A stretch of 64,000 bases of DNA. It comes from Pseudomonas lurida. Lineage in GTDB: Bacteria > Pseudomonadota > Gammaproteobacteria > Pseudomonadales > Pseudomonadaceae. The first letter of the stretch is position 1; every line of letters begins with the position of its first letter. Shown here piece after piece: positions 46,007-55,489 of the stretch. The notes under the pieces are model-generated. The model ran no database searches and had not been told where the DNA came from. It was given only the letters and a program-made list of their open reading frames with translations. Location: NCBI RefSeq assembly GCF_002563895.1, contig NZ_PDJB01000001.1:6245501-6309500 (forward strand). Direction: 5' to 3'. A program made the position numbers and the translations under genes.

Positions 46007-46729
46007 TCAGTCTTCAGAAGCGGACGCGACACTCTCCAACCGATACCCATACCCGTAGATCGTCAGCAACTGCCAACCCCTGTCTGCGGTCAGGCCGAGC
46101 TTGTTGCGCAACCGATAGATGTGCGTATCGAGCGGGCGCGACGACACCATTTCTTCATGGGTCCAGAACCGTTCGTACAGATACTCGCGAGACAGTGGCC
46201 GCGCAAGATTGGCAAACAGGCAACTCGCCAGACGGTACTCACGCTCCGTGAGGTTGATAGGCTTACCGGCGCGAGTGACGGTCAACTCAGCATCGTCGAA
46301 GGTCAGGTCGTTGAAACTCTGCACTTCTTGGGTGGCGGATTTTTGCAGGCCGTGGCGACGCAGAACGGCCGTGACTCGAGCCTTCAGTTCGTTAGGGCGA
46401 AAGGGTTTGCTGACGTAATCATCTGCGCCGCTGTTGAGTGCAGTAACGATATCGCTCTCGGCATCACGGCTGGTGAGCATGATGACGGCGGGCGGTGACT
46501 CCATGTGTTCACGCGTCCATCGCAACAGTGCGATACCGGTGATATCGGGCAATTGCCAGTCGAGTATCAACAGGTCGAAGGTTTCCCGGCGAAGTTGGCG
46601 AAGCAGGTCTTCTCCGCGTTCGAAGCAATGCAGTGTCCAGGGCTGTTCGGCTGTGCTGGGGATTTGTCGCAGTGTCTGTTCAACCCGACGCAGTTCCGCG
46701 GGTTCGTCATCCAGTATTGCGACACGCAT
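46007..46729 (-). CDS. OmpR-family response regulator
   Basis: The 240-residue protein has a receiver domain with the acidic pair Asp7-Asp8, phosphoacceptor Asp57 (LLILDWQLPD), Thr86 and Lys108 (VSKPF), and a C-terminal winged helix with RPLDTHIYRLRNKLG and IYGYGYRL. It is divergent from a FecR-domain gene and a CHASE2 histidine kinase and is the most likely partner of that kinase. The 227-base or longer divergent gap upstream should hold its promoter and perhaps its binding site. Targets are not evident. Confidence 0.93.
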   Translation of the reverse strand: MRVAILDDEPAELRRVEQTLRQIPSTAEQPWTLHCFERGEDLLRQLRRETFDLLILDWQLPDITGIALLRWTREHMESPPAVIMLTSRDAESDIVTALNSGADDYVSKPFRPNELKARVTAVLRRHGLQKSATQEVQSFNDLTFDDAELTVTRAGKPINLTEREYRLASCLFANLARPLSREYLYERFWTHEEMVSSRPLDTHIYRLRNKLGLTADRGWQLLTIYGYGYRLESVASASED

Positions 46730-47016
46730 GGGTGGATCCTTTCTTCTTGAGAGTACGGCAGCCGTCGGCCTGATCGTTCATGGGCACGTACTGCGCAGAT
46801 GCCGGTCTTTGAATCTGAAGAATTGTGCTCAGATTCGTCGACCCCTTGGATCTCTCGGTACGCTGGAGTCAATAAGGGGTTAACCCGTATAAGTCCTCGT
46901 GACCGATGTAGGAAAGATACCGGCTCCCGAGAGTAAGGAAAAGGATCAGCCGACGCATGCGCTGTCGTAAACTCCTGTGCGCTGATGTTAGATGCCCTCT
47001 GGAATCCCCAACCTTG

Positions 47017-47949
47017 ATGAGCGCCATGATCCTTTCACCGAACCGATTGCGCTGCGCCCTCCCCTCATTGCTGATCATGATGGTCGGCACTGCGGGTGCT
47101 GCCGCCAAGGCGCGTTCCCCTTATATCGATGACCACTTAATGTGCCGGGCACAGCCATTGCCGGCGGTGGTCCAGCACCTCACCGGGCAGGCGTGGAAAC
47201 TCGACACCAAGGGTAACGCAAGCCCCTTGCTGGAAGGCATGACCATTGATGAGCAGGAGGGTGTGAAGACATCGGCGTCGGCGTTCGTCAGCCTGTTGCT
47301 CGGTGATGGATCCCGGGTGGTATTGCCGTCCAGTTCCCAGGTGCGATTGCTTCTGGAGAAGAAGCAATCGATTCCCCAGGTCGTACTCGAACAAGGCCAG
47401 GCGGAGGCGTATGTGATCAAGCGCGCCAGCGACCATGATCGTTTCCAGATCGTGACACCAGTGGGCGTGCTGGGTGTTCGAGGCACACACTTTCGAGTGC
47501 GTAACGACGCTGAGCAATCGGTACTCGAGGTGTTGGATGGGCAGGTCGTCGTCAACCGCGAGGTCAAAACCCAACCGGTGGAACAGGAGACCAAAGTTGG
47601 CGCCCGGCAAGGTTTGCTCTTCAAGAAACAGGGCGAGCTGAAACCCGTTGAGTTACTCGCTGCACCGAAGCTTGTAGGTCAAGATGGGCAAAAAGGCGAT
47701 GCGCCGGTATGGAGCTTGTACCTCCGGCCTTTGGAGGGTGCCCAGCGATACCGTGCCCAGGTTGCTACCGACAAAGCCTTTATGAACATCAAGCAGGAAA
47801 ACTTCTCCAGCGCGCCGAAAATGAGCTTCACTGGGCTCAAAGCCTCGTTCTATCACGTGCGCTTGTCGGCCTACGATGAAAACGGCCTGGAGGGAGAAAC
47901 CGGGGTCTATGACATCTTCTACTACCCACCAACCGCCCAGGCACGTTGA
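47017..47949 (+). CDS. Secreted FecR-domain protein, partner of a CHASE2 kinase
   Basis: The product has 310 residues from ATG 47017; an ATG at 46957 (330 residues) and one at 47026 are alternatives, and none has a strong ribosome-binding site. The chosen start gives a signal peptide (LRCALPSLLIMMVGTAGAAA). A FecR beta-sandwich core follows (GDGSRVVLPSSSQVRLLLEK, IVTPVGVLGVRGTHFRVRND, SVLEVLDGQVVV), and the last 90 residues resemble a fibronectin-like domain (WSLYLRPLEGAQRYRAQVA). It has no membrane helix beyond the signal and no sigma partner, so it is not a classical anti-sigma factor. The gene ends 3 bases before the kinase gene. Confidence 0.82.
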   Translation: MSAMILSPNRLRCALPSLLIMMVGTAGAAAKARSPYIDDHLMCRAQPLPAVVQHLTGQAWKLDTKGNASPLLEGMTIDEQEGVKTSASAFVSLLLGDGSRVVLPSSSQVRLLLEKKQSIPQVVLEQGQAEAYVIKRASDHDRFQIVTPVGVLGVRGTHFRVRNDAEQSVLEVLDGQVVVNREVKTQPVEQETKVGARQGLLFKKQGELKPVELLAAPKLVGQDGQKGDAPVWSLYLRPLEGAQRYRAQVATDKAFMNIKQENFSSAPKMSFTGLKASFYHVRLSAYDENGLEGETGVYDIFYYPPTAQAR

Positions 47950-47952
47950 CCT

Positions 47953-50232
47953 ATGATGCTCTGGGGCAAAGCCGAAAAACGTCAACCCACCCATGCCCAG
48001 CGCCTGTTCCACGGCCTGGTGCGTGAATGGCTGTGGATTGGTTTGCTGCTGCTGCCGATCACTGCGTACCTGTCCTTGAGCCCGGGCCTGGCGTTGAACA
48101 ACCCCTTGTATGACAGTCTGCGCCGCCTTACACCGCTGCCCGTAGACCCCCGTATACTGCTGGTGACCATTGACGATCCCAGCCTGAAAAAGCTTGGCCA
48201 ATGGCCCTGGCCGCGCAGCCTGCACGCTGACCTGATCGACCGCCTTAGCGCTGCGCAACCGGCAGGTATTCTGTTCGATGTAATCTTCAGTGAGGCCGGC
48301 GACCCCGCCAATGACAAACGCCTGGCCGAAGCGGTCTGCAATGCCGGTAATGTCCTGCTACCGCTGGTACGTGAAGGCACTGCGAGCTACAGCCAGCCCG
48401 GCGCGCAGATGCTGCCGTTGCTCCAATGTGCCAAAGGGGTGGGCCATATCAATGTGGAGGCCGACAGCGACGGCGTGGTCCGCAGCCTTTATCTGCGTGA
48501 GGGGCCGCCCGATGCCACAGCGCCACAACTGGCTTGGCTGGCTTACGAGATGAGCGGCGATTTGTCGGATATGCCGGGCGAGCCGCGGCGGCCGCTCACG
48601 GAGCATTGGCACCGTGAACACGCTATCCGCATCCCTTTCATTGCGCCTCATTCCCATTTTCCCAGTGTTTCATACGTCAGCGTATTACGCGGTGAAGTGC
48701 CGCCAGAACAGCTGCGCAACCGCCTGATCCTGGTGGGGTCGACGGCCTCCGGGATGGGTGATCGTTTTGTCACGCCGCTGTCATCCACGGTAGGCACAAC
48801 GGCCGGCGTGGAGATTCAGGCCAATGTGCTCAATGGCTTGCTGCAAGGCCGCAGCATCGTCGACCTACCGAGCTGGCTCGCGGCGCTGATGGCGACTTCC
48901 CTGGTGGCATTGCTGCTGGGCTTGCTGCTCTATCGCCCGCGCTATGCGCTGTGGATGACCCTGGGCTGCATGGCCACCGCCCTGCTTGGCTCCTGGGCCC
49001 TGTTACGCCTTGGCCACTGGTGGTCGCCCGCAGCCTGCCTGATCGGTTTGTTGCTCAGCTACCTGATCTGGAATTGGCGTCGCCTCAGTGTGATCCTTGC
49101 CTATTTCGGTTGGGAACTGGCGCGGCTGGACAACGAACCTAAAGTCCTGCCCGAACGCCGCCGTGCGCCCGCCAGCAAAGGTGACGTGTTGCAGGCGCGT
49201 ATCTTCGCCCTGGAGCAAGCCGTAAGTCGCACGCGCGACACGCGGCGTTTTATGGCCGATGGCCTGGAGTGTTTGCCAGTGGCGACGCTGATTACCGATC
49301 CCAAGGGTAATATCCTGCTGGCTAACCGCATCGCCCGTGACATATTCGGCAATGACCTTGTCACCGAGAACCTGTTGGAGCAATTGGCCGACCTCGGCTA
49401 CCCGCCGCTGCACAATGGTGTGCGCCCTGCCCTTTCGGCGTTGGAGCTCGTCGAGTTTCGGGATATCCACCAACGTAGCCTGCGCATGGAGCTTGCGCCC
49501 TTGCTGCCGGCTGAAGGCGATATGGCGCTTGGCTGGCTGTTGAGCCTTACGGATTTGAGCAAGGAGCGCGAAGCCCAGCAACATCGCGAGACGATGTTAC
49601 GGTTCCTCTCCCACGATCTGCGGGCGCCGCACTCGGCGATCCTCGCGATGCTGGATGTGCATAACGGCGAATCGCCGGTGTTCACGCAGATCGAACAACA
49701 AGTTCGCCGCGCCTTGAGCCTCACAGAGTCTTTCGTCCAACTGGCCAAGGCCGAGGCTGACGGTTACCAGTTCCAGCCAACGTTGTTCGCGATGTTGGTC
49801 ATGGATGCTTTTGATCAAGTGGCATTGATCGCCCAGCTCAAGGGGATCCACTTGGTTCACGACCTGGATGAAGCTGACGAGGGCATGGTGTCTGCGGATC
49901 AATCGCTGCTCACTAGGGCTTTGTTCAACGTCCTGGAGAACGCTATTAAATACTCACCCTCCGGTACAACGGTGCGGTTGAGGCACAGCAGTGCGCAGGG
50001 CTGGTTGGAATGTCGGATCAGTGATCAGGGGCCGGGTATTGCCGCAGAGGATTTGCCGGAACTGTTCAGCCAATACCGTCGCTTTGATTCGGCCCAGGGC
50101 AGTGAGGGGCTGGGGTTGGGACTGACCATGGTCAAGGCTGTGGTGGAGCGCCACGGTGGACGTATCAGCTGTGAAAGTGTGGTCGGCAAAGGCACCACAT
50201 TCAGCCTGCAACTGCCGGTGTTGGACGATTGA
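47953..50232 (+). CDS. CHASE2-domain sensor histidine kinase
   Basis: The 759-residue membrane kinase has one N-terminal helix (about 18-40), a large extracytoplasmic CHASE2 sensor (about 45-290), three membrane helices (about 295-375), a coiled stretch, a PAS-like domain (about 430-530, LPVATLITDPKGNILLANRIA), then HisKA with FLSHDLRAPHSAILAML (His554) and a HATPase domain (NVLENAIKYS, ISDQGPGIAAEDLPELF, GLGLGLTMVKAVVERHGG). It should autophosphorylate in response to a periplasmic signal and pass phosphate to the divergent OmpR-type regulator. The adjacent secreted FecR protein is the candidate periplasmic partner. Confidence 0.93.
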   Translation: MMLWGKAEKRQPTHAQRLFHGLVREWLWIGLLLLPITAYLSLSPGLALNNPLYDSLRRLTPLPVDPRILLVTIDDPSLKKLGQWPWPRSLHADLIDRLSAAQPAGILFDVIFSEAGDPANDKRLAEAVCNAGNVLLPLVREGTASYSQPGAQMLPLLQCAKGVGHINVEADSDGVVRSLYLREGPPDATAPQLAWLAYEMSGDLSDMPGEPRRPLTEHWHREHAIRIPFIAPHSHFPSVSYVSVLRGEVPPEQLRNRLILVGSTASGMGDRFVTPLSSTVGTTAGVEIQANVLNGLLQGRSIVDLPSWLAALMATSLVALLLGLLLYRPRYALWMTLGCMATALLGSWALLRLGHWWSPAACLIGLLLSYLIWNWRRLSVILAYFGWELARLDNEPKVLPERRRAPASKGDVLQARIFALEQAVSRTRDTRRFMADGLECLPVATLITDPKGNILLANRIARDIFGNDLVTENLLEQLADLGYPPLHNGVRPALSALELVEFRDIHQRSLRMELAPLLPAEGDMALGWLLSLTDLSKEREAQQHRETMLRFLSHDLRAPHSAILAMLDVHNGESPVFTQIEQQVRRALSLTESFVQLAKAEADGYQFQPTLFAMLVMDAFDQVALIAQLKGIHLVHDLDEADEGMVSADQSLLTRALFNVLENAIKYSPSGTTVRLRHSSAQGWLECRISDQGPGIAAEDLPELFSQYRRFDSAQGSEGLGLGLTMVKAVVERHGGRISCESVVGKGTTFSLQLPVLDD

Positions 50233-50254
50233 AATACGTACTTTCCCGTTGTGC

Positions 50255-50288
50255 ATAAAAAACCGGTCGCCAGGACCGGTTTTTTTAT
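50255..50288 (+). terminator. Intrinsic terminator after the CHASE2 kinase gene
   Basis: The stem accggtc/gaccggt with a short loop is flanked by an A-run on the left and a T-run (50279-50287) on the right. It terminates the FecR-kinase transcript and, being symmetric, can also act on the convergent acyltransferase gene. An exact DnaA box lies nearby at 50400-50408. Confidence 0.93.
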
Positions 50289-50413
50289 GCGGGAAAAACT
50301 TATGCACCTTTTCCGCGATTTTATGAGCTTAGGAAATATGTAAGTAAATCAGCTTCTTATAAGTCAAAAAGGCCAATTCGCCAACAAACCGTGCACAGGT
50401 TATCCACAGATGC

Positions 50414-51184
50414 TCAAATCACCGGAGTGTCGACTACAACCGGCTCGGGCGGCAGTGAACCCATGGCGCGTTGCTGCGCTTCGTTCCATGCCGCAGCACG
50501 GTCATTGAGCGCGGCAATTGCTCGTGGCCCTTCACCTTCGGCGTACATCGGTTCGCCGATCACCACAGTGATGGTGCCTGCGCGTTTGGCCCAGCCGGTT
50601 TTTGGCCAGAACTTGCCGGCGTTGTGGGCAATCGGCAGCACGGGCAGGTTGGCATTTACCGCCAACGCTGTACCACCGCGTGAGAACTTGCCTACAGTGC
50701 CGAAAGGCACGCGAGTACCTTCGGGGAAGATCAGCACCCACACGCCGTCCTTGAGCAGCTCGTCGCCCTTCTTGGCCACGTGCTTGAGTGCGGCCTTGGG
50801 GTTGTCACGGTCGATGGCGATCGGACGCAACATGGCCATGGCCCAGCCGAAGAACGGTACATACAGCAACTCACGCTTGAGCACCTGGCTCAACGGCGAG
50901 AAGTACGCCGAGAGAAAGAACGTCTCCCAAGTGCTCTGGTGGTTCGACAGGATCACGCAGGGCTGGTCCGGGACGTTTTCCGCGCCCTTGATCTCGAAGC
51001 GAATGTTCAGGAACACCTTGGTCAGCCACAACGCGCAGCGGCACCAATAGACGTTGATGAAGCGATAGCGCGCCTTGAACGGCAGGAAGGGCGCGATAAA
51101 AAAGCTCAGGGTGCACCAGAGAAACGAACTGGTGCCCAACAGCAGGTAAAAGAAAAAGGTTCTGATGGCCTGCAAAATCGACAT
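50414..51184 (-). CDS. lptA: 1-acyl-sn-glycerol-3-phosphate acyltransferase (PlsC family)
   Basis: The product has 256 residues from ATG 51184 (MSILQAIRTFFFYLL); a longer frame to 51310 has no family similarity. An N-terminal membrane helix (about 8-35) precedes the HX4E/D motif NHQSTWETF near residue 81 and FPEGTRVPFG near residue 155. It acylates lysophosphatidic acid at the inner membrane. The same position downstream of gyrB is occupied in P. aeruginosa by PA0005, named lptA there; that name is unrelated to the LPS transport protein. Confidence 0.92.
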   Translation of the reverse strand: MSILQAIRTFFFYLLLGTSSFLWCTLSFFIAPFLPFKARYRFINVYWCRCALWLTKVFLNIRFEIKGAENVPDQPCVILSNHQSTWETFFLSAYFSPLSQVLKRELLYVPFFGWAMAMLRPIAIDRDNPKAALKHVAKKGDELLKDGVWVLIFPEGTRVPFGTVGKFSRGGTALAVNANLPVLPIAHNAGKFWPKTGWAKRAGTITVVIGEPMYAEGEGPRAIAALNDRAAAWNEAQQRAMGSLPPEPVVVDTPVI

Positions 51185-51266
51185 GGCGGCATTTACCGTT
51201 GCGGGACAATGCCCGCCTGCTAAAAGCGCACTCCCGAACAGTCCTTGGTCAGGAAGTCGAGGGCGG

Positions 51267-51803
51267 CTAGTTGTTGATAAGTTCTGCGGCAACAGCCGCC
51301 AGATCGTCAAAAATCAAAGTGCCTACCGGCAGGTTTTTCGCCTGGGTCTTTTCGCCTTTCCCGGTCTTAACCAAAACTGGCTGAGAGTCGACGGCTTTGG
51401 CCGCCTCCAGGTCACCGAGGCTGTCCCCGACGAACCATATCCCAGCCAACGGCACCTTGTAATGTTCTGCAATGGTTTTCAACATGCCAGGCTTGGGTTT
51501 GCGGCAATCGCAGCCCTCATCCGGCCCGTGGGGGCAGTAGACCACCAGCCCCACCTCACCGCCCTGCTCGGCCACCAACGTGCGCAAGCGCGCGTGCATG
51601 GCGTCCAGGGTGGCGATGTCGTAATAACCGCGGGCAATGCCGGACTGGTTGGTGGCGATGGCCACCGTCCAGCCGGCTTTGCTTAACTGCGCGATGGCCT
51701 CGATCGAGCCAGGCAGTGGAATCCACTCCGCGACCGACTTGATGTAAGCGTCGGAGTCGTAGTTGATCACCCCGTCCCGGTCGAGAATCAGCAGTTTCAG
51801 CAT
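51267..51803 (-). CDS. gmhB: D-glycero-beta-D-manno-heptose 1,7-bisphosphate 7-phosphatase
   Basis: This 178-residue HAD-type phosphatase works in the ADP-heptose pathway for the LPS inner core. The catalytic loop DRDGVINYD begins with Asp8 and Asp10; the zinc-binding segment CPHGPDEGCDCRKPKPGM and the C-terminal FVGDSLGDLEAA are GmhB hallmarks. It lies 2 bases downstream of glyS on the same strand. Confidence 0.96.
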   Translation of the reverse strand: MLKLLILDRDGVINYDSDAYIKSVAEWIPLPGSIEAIAQLSKAGWTVAIATNQSGIARGYYDIATLDAMHARLRTLVAEQGGEVGLVVYCPHGPDEGCDCRKPKPGMLKTIAEHYKVPLAGIWFVGDSLGDLEAAKAVDSQPVLVKTGKGEKTQAKNLPVGTLIFDDLAAVAAELINN

Positions 51804-51805
51804 GG

Positions 51806-53860
51806 TCAGCTCAGCGTCGAAATGTCAGCGATATTGACGAACAGACCACGCAGGCGCGCCAGCATGGCGTAGCGGTTTTTGCGCACGCCGGCATCTTCGG
51901 CATTGATCATTACCGCTTCAAAGAACGCGTCCACCGGCTCACGCAAGGTTGCCAGGCGCGCCAGTGCTTCGGCGTAGTTGCGTTCAGCGATCAGCGGCTT
52001 CACGGCGTTTTCAGCCTTGGCGATGGCCGAGTTCAGCGAGAACTCCTTGGCATCGGCAAACAGGCCAGGGTCGACGTCGGCGTTGCCCAGGCCTTCGGCC
52101 TTGCCCAGCAGGTTCGACACACGCTTGTTCACGGCGGCCAGGGCGTCGGCTTCCGGCAATTTGCGGAAAGCCTGCACGGCTTGTACGCGTTGGTCGAAGT
52201 CCAACGCCGAACCCGGCTGCAGGGCACGTACCGACAGGTACACCGACACGTCCACGCCTTCGTCTTCGTAACGCGCGCGCAGGCGGTCGAACACGAACTC
52301 CAGCACTTGCTCGGCCAGGCCGGCCTGCTTGACCTTGGCACCGAACTGGCCGACGGCGAACACCACGGCCTGGGTCAGGTCGAGGTCGAGCTTCTTGTCG
52401 ATCAGGATACGCAGCACGCCCAGGGCCGCACGGCGCAGGGCATACGGGTCTTTGCTGCCGGTTGGCAACATGCCGATACCGAAGATGCCCACGAGCGTGT
52501 CCAGCTTGTCGGCAATAGCCACGGCTGCGCCGGTCAGGGTGGTCGGCAGTTCAGCACCGGCACCGCGCGGCATGTACTGCTCGTTCAGCGCCAGGGCGAC
52601 ATCGTCCGGCTCGCCATCGTTGAGGGCGTAGTAGTAGCCGGCAACACCCTGCATCTCCGGGAACTCGCCGACCATCTCGGTGGCCAGGTCGCACTTGGAC
52701 AGCAAGCCTGCCCGTGCAGCCCAGGCAGCATCACCACCAATGCGCGGCGCAATATAGGCCGCCAGCTTGGAAACCCGTACGGCCTTGTCGTAGACGCTGC
52801 CGAGTTTTTCCTGGAACACCACGTTTTGCAGGCGCAGGTTGAAGTCTTCGAGCTTCTGCTTCTTGTCTTGCTTGAAGAAGAACTCGGCATCGGTCAGGCG
52901 CGGGCGAACGACTTTTTCGTTACCGGCGATGATCTGCTGCGGGTCCTTGCTCTCGATGTTGGCCACGGTGATGAAGCGCGGCAGCAATTTGCCGTCCACG
53001 TCCAGCAGGCAGAAATACTTCTGGTTGTCCTGCATGGTGGTGATCAGGGCTTCCTGTGGCACGTCGAGGAAACGTTCCTCGAACGAGCACACCAGCGGCA
53101 CCGGCCATTCAACCAACGCCGTCACTTCGTCGAGCAGGCTTGGCGGCACGATGGCGGTGCCTTCCTGCAGACGCGCCAGCTCTTCGGTGCGCTTGCTGAT
53201 CAGCTCGCGACGCTCGTTGGCGTCAGCCAGCACATAGGCAGCGCGCAGGTCGTTGAGGTAGTTGGCCGGCGACGTGATGCGCACGGCTTCTGGGTGGTGG
53301 AAGCGGTGGCCACGGGAGTCACGGCCGGCCTTTTGGGCGAGGATGGTGCAGTCGATGACCTGGTCACCGAGCAGCATCACCAGCCATTGGGTCGGACGCA
53401 CGAACTCTTCCTTGCGTGCACCCCAGCGCATGCGCTTGGGGATCGGCAGGTCGTTCAGGGAATCTTCGACGATGGTCGGCAACAGGCTGGCGGTCGGCTT
53501 ACCGGTGATGACCTGGCTGAAACGCAGTTTCGGGCCGCTCTGGTCGATCTCGCTCAGTTCCACGCCACACTTCTTGGCAAAGCCAAGGGCGGCCTGGGTT
53601 GGGTTGCCTTCGGCGTCGAACGCCGCCTGGCGCGGTGGGCCGTCGAGGTTGATGCTGCGGTCCGGCTGCTGGGTTTCCAGCGCGGTCAGCAACACGGCCA
53701 GGCGACGTGGCGCGGCGTAGACTTTCTTCGCTTCGAACTTCAGGCCAGCGCTGTGCAGGCCTTTTTCGATACCGGCCAGGAACGCGTCGGCCAGGGTATT
53801 GAGTGCCTTGGGTGGCAGCTCTTCGGTGCCCAGTTCAACCAGGAAATCTTGAGCACTCAT
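51806..53860 (-). CDS. glyS: Glycyl-tRNA synthetase beta subunit
   Basis: The 684-residue subunit of the tetrameric alpha2beta2 enzyme begins [20 protein letters not shown], as in other GlyS proteins, and includes the HD-like section and a C-terminal anticodon-binding region (residues about 590-680). It is needed for tRNA recognition. Its start overlaps the glyQ stop by four bases (translational coupling). Confidence 0.99.
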   Translation of the reverse strand: MSAQDFLVELGTEELPPKALNTLADAFLAGIEKGLHSAGLKFEAKKVYAAPRRLAVLLTALETQQPDRSINLDGPPRQAAFDAEGNPTQAALGFAKKCGVELSEIDQSGPKLRFSQVITGKPTASLLPTIVEDSLNDLPIPKRMRWGARKEEFVRPTQWLVMLLGDQVIDCTILAQKAGRDSRGHRFHHPEAVRITSPANYLNDLRAAYVLADANERRELISKRTEELARLQEGTAIVPPSLLDEVTALVEWPVPLVCSFEERFLDVPQEALITTMQDNQKYFCLLDVDGKLLPRFITVANIESKDPQQIIAGNEKVVRPRLTDAEFFFKQDKKQKLEDFNLRLQNVVFQEKLGSVYDKAVRVSKLAAYIAPRIGGDAAWAARAGLLSKCDLATEMVGEFPEMQGVAGYYYALNDGEPDDVALALNEQYMPRGAGAELPTTLTGAAVAIADKLDTLVGIFGIGMLPTGSKDPYALRRAALGVLRILIDKKLDLDLTQAVVFAVGQFGAKVKQAGLAEQVLEFVFDRLRARYEDEGVDVSVYLSVRALQPGSALDFDQRVQAVQAFRKLPEADALAAVNKRVSNLLGKAEGLGNADVDPGLFADAKEFSLNSAIAKAENAVKPLIAERNYAEALARLATLREPVDAFFEAVMINAEDAGVRKNRYAMLARLRGLFVNIADISTLS

Positions 53861-54810
53861 TGTGCAGCCTCCAGCTTAGCCAACACTTCATCACGCAGGT
53901 CTGGGGTCGCCATCGGGAAGCCCAGCTTGGCACGCGCCAGCAGGTAGGCTTGAGCGACGGAACGCGCCAGGGTGCGCACACGCAGGATGTATTGCTGGCG
54001 TGCGGTGACCGAGATAGCACGGCGCGCATCCAGCAGGTTGAAGGTATGGGACGCCTTCAACACCATTTCATAGCTCGGCAACGGCAGCGGCTGGTCGAGT
54101 TCGATCAGGCGCTTGGCTTCGCTTTCATAGAAGTCGAACAGTTCGAACAGCTTGTCGACGTTGGCGTGTTCGAAGTTGTAGGTGGACTGCTCCACTTCGT
54201 TCTGGTGGAACACATCGCCATAGGTCACTTTACCGAACGGGCCGTCGGCCCACACCAGGTCGTAGACCGAGTCGACGCCTTGCAGGTACATGGCCAGGCG
54301 CTCGAGACCGTAGGTGATCTCGCCGGTCACCGGGTAGCACTCGATGCCACCGGCTTGCTGGAAGTAAGTGAACTGCGTCACTTCCATGCCGTTGAGCCAG
54401 ACTTCCCAGCCCAGGCCCCAGGCGCCTAGGGTCGGCGACTCCCAGTTGTCTTCCACGAAGCGGATGTCGTGCACCAGTGGGTCCAGGCCCACGTGCTTGA
54501 GCGAGCCCAGGTACAGTTCCTGGAAGTTGTCCGGGTTCGGCTTCAGTACCACCTGGAACTGGTAGTAATGCTGCAGACGGTTCGGGTTTTCGCCGTAGCG
54601 GCCGTCAGTCGGGCGACGACTGGGCTGCACATAAGCGGCGTTCCAGGTTTCCGGGCCAATGGCCCGCAGGAATGTAGCGGTGTGGAAAGTGCCGGCGCCT
54701 ACTTCCATATCGTAGGGCTGAAGTACCACACAACCTTGCTCGGCCCAGTATTGCTGGAGGGCGAGGATCAAGTCTTGGAAGGTACGCACGGCTGGCGTAG
54801 GCTGGCTCAC
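53857..54810 (-). CDS. glyQ: Glycyl-tRNA synthetase alpha subunit
   Basis: The product has 317 residues from GTG 54810, giving [15 protein letters not shown] as in P. aeruginosa; a well-spaced aggtg lies six bases upstream. A second GTG nine bases earlier overlaps this ribosome-binding site. The alpha subunit holds the catalytic class II core ([35 protein letters not shown] motif). It is divergent from tag. Confidence 0.98.
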   Translation of the reverse strand: MSQPTPAVRTFQDLILALQQYWAEQGCVVLQPYDMEVGAGTFHTATFLRAIGPETWNAAYVQPSRRPTDGRYGENPNRLQHYYQFQVVLKPNPDNFQELYLGSLKHVGLDPLVHDIRFVEDNWESPTLGAWGLGWEVWLNGMEVTQFTYFQQAGGIECYPVTGEITYGLERLAMYLQGVDSVYDLVWADGPFGKVTYGDVFHQNEVEQSTYNFEHANVDKLFELFDFYESEAKRLIELDQPLPLPSYEMVLKASHTFNLLDARRAISVTARQQYILRVRTLARSVAQAYLLARAKLGFPMATPDLRDEVLAKLEAAQ

Positions 54811-54891
54811 GAAATTCACCTGTTACTTGGGCTGCGATTTAAAGAGCGGGAGTATACCCGATTCGGCCGCGCCACCATCCCCTGGAGCCTT

Positions 54892-55449
54892 ATGCCACGC
54901 TGCTTTTGGTGTTCTGAAGATCCGCTGTACATGGCTTATCACGATCAGGAGTGGGGAACGCCGCTGCGCGATGCGCAGGGTTTGTTCGAGTTGCTTTTGC
55001 TCGAAGGGTTCCAGGCGGGCCTTTCCTGGATCACCGTTTTACGCAAACGCGAGCATTATCGAAAGGTCTTGTTCGGGTTTGATGCGCAACGTCTGGCAAC
55101 GCTGACCGATGCGCAAATCGAGGCGCTGATGCTTGATCCGGGCATCGTACGCAATCGCCTCAAGCTCAACGCCACTCGACGCAATGCCGCCGCCTGGCTG
55201 GCGCTGGAGGACCCGGTGGGGTTGCTCTGGTCCTTTGTCGGCGGCCAACCCAAGGTCAATCATTTCAAGGATCGCAGCGAAGTCCCGGCGATTACGCCCG
55301 AGGCCGAAGCGATGAGCAAGGCGCTGAAAAAAGCCGGCTTTACCTTCGTCGGGCCGACCATTTGCTACGCCTTCATGCAGGCCTCGGGCATGGTCATGGA
55401 CCACACTCAGGACTGCGACCGTTACGCGGACTTGGTCAACGCCGGTTAG
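54892..55449 (+). CDS. tag: DNA-3-methyladenine glycosylase I
   Basis: The product has 185 residues from ATG 54892, preceded by ctggagcc. It removes 3-methyladenine from alkylated DNA. The zinc ligands correspond to those of E. coli TAG: Cys4 and His17 at the N-terminus (PRCFWCSEDPLYMAYH), and His171 and Cys175 in HTQDC. The core motif EGFQAGLSWITVLRKRE is intact. A much longer open frame begins at 54469 inside glyQ on the other strand but is spurious. Confidence 0.96.
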   Translation: MPRCFWCSEDPLYMAYHDQEWGTPLRDAQGLFELLLLEGFQAGLSWITVLRKREHYRKVLFGFDAQRLATLTDAQIEALMLDPGIVRNRLKLNATRRNAAAWLALEDPVGLLWSFVGGQPKVNHFKDRSEVPAITPEAEAMSKALKKAGFTFVGPTICYAFMQASGMVMDHTQDCDRYADLVNAG

Positions 55450-55489
55450 AATGCCGGCTTTGCGCACCACACACGATCAGGAGTGACCT

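Noticed and set aside
54469..54891. N-terminal extension of tag by 141 codons
   Set aside because: It runs antisense through glyQ; the conserved TAG protein starts at MPRCFWC with the zinc-binding Cys4 and His17.
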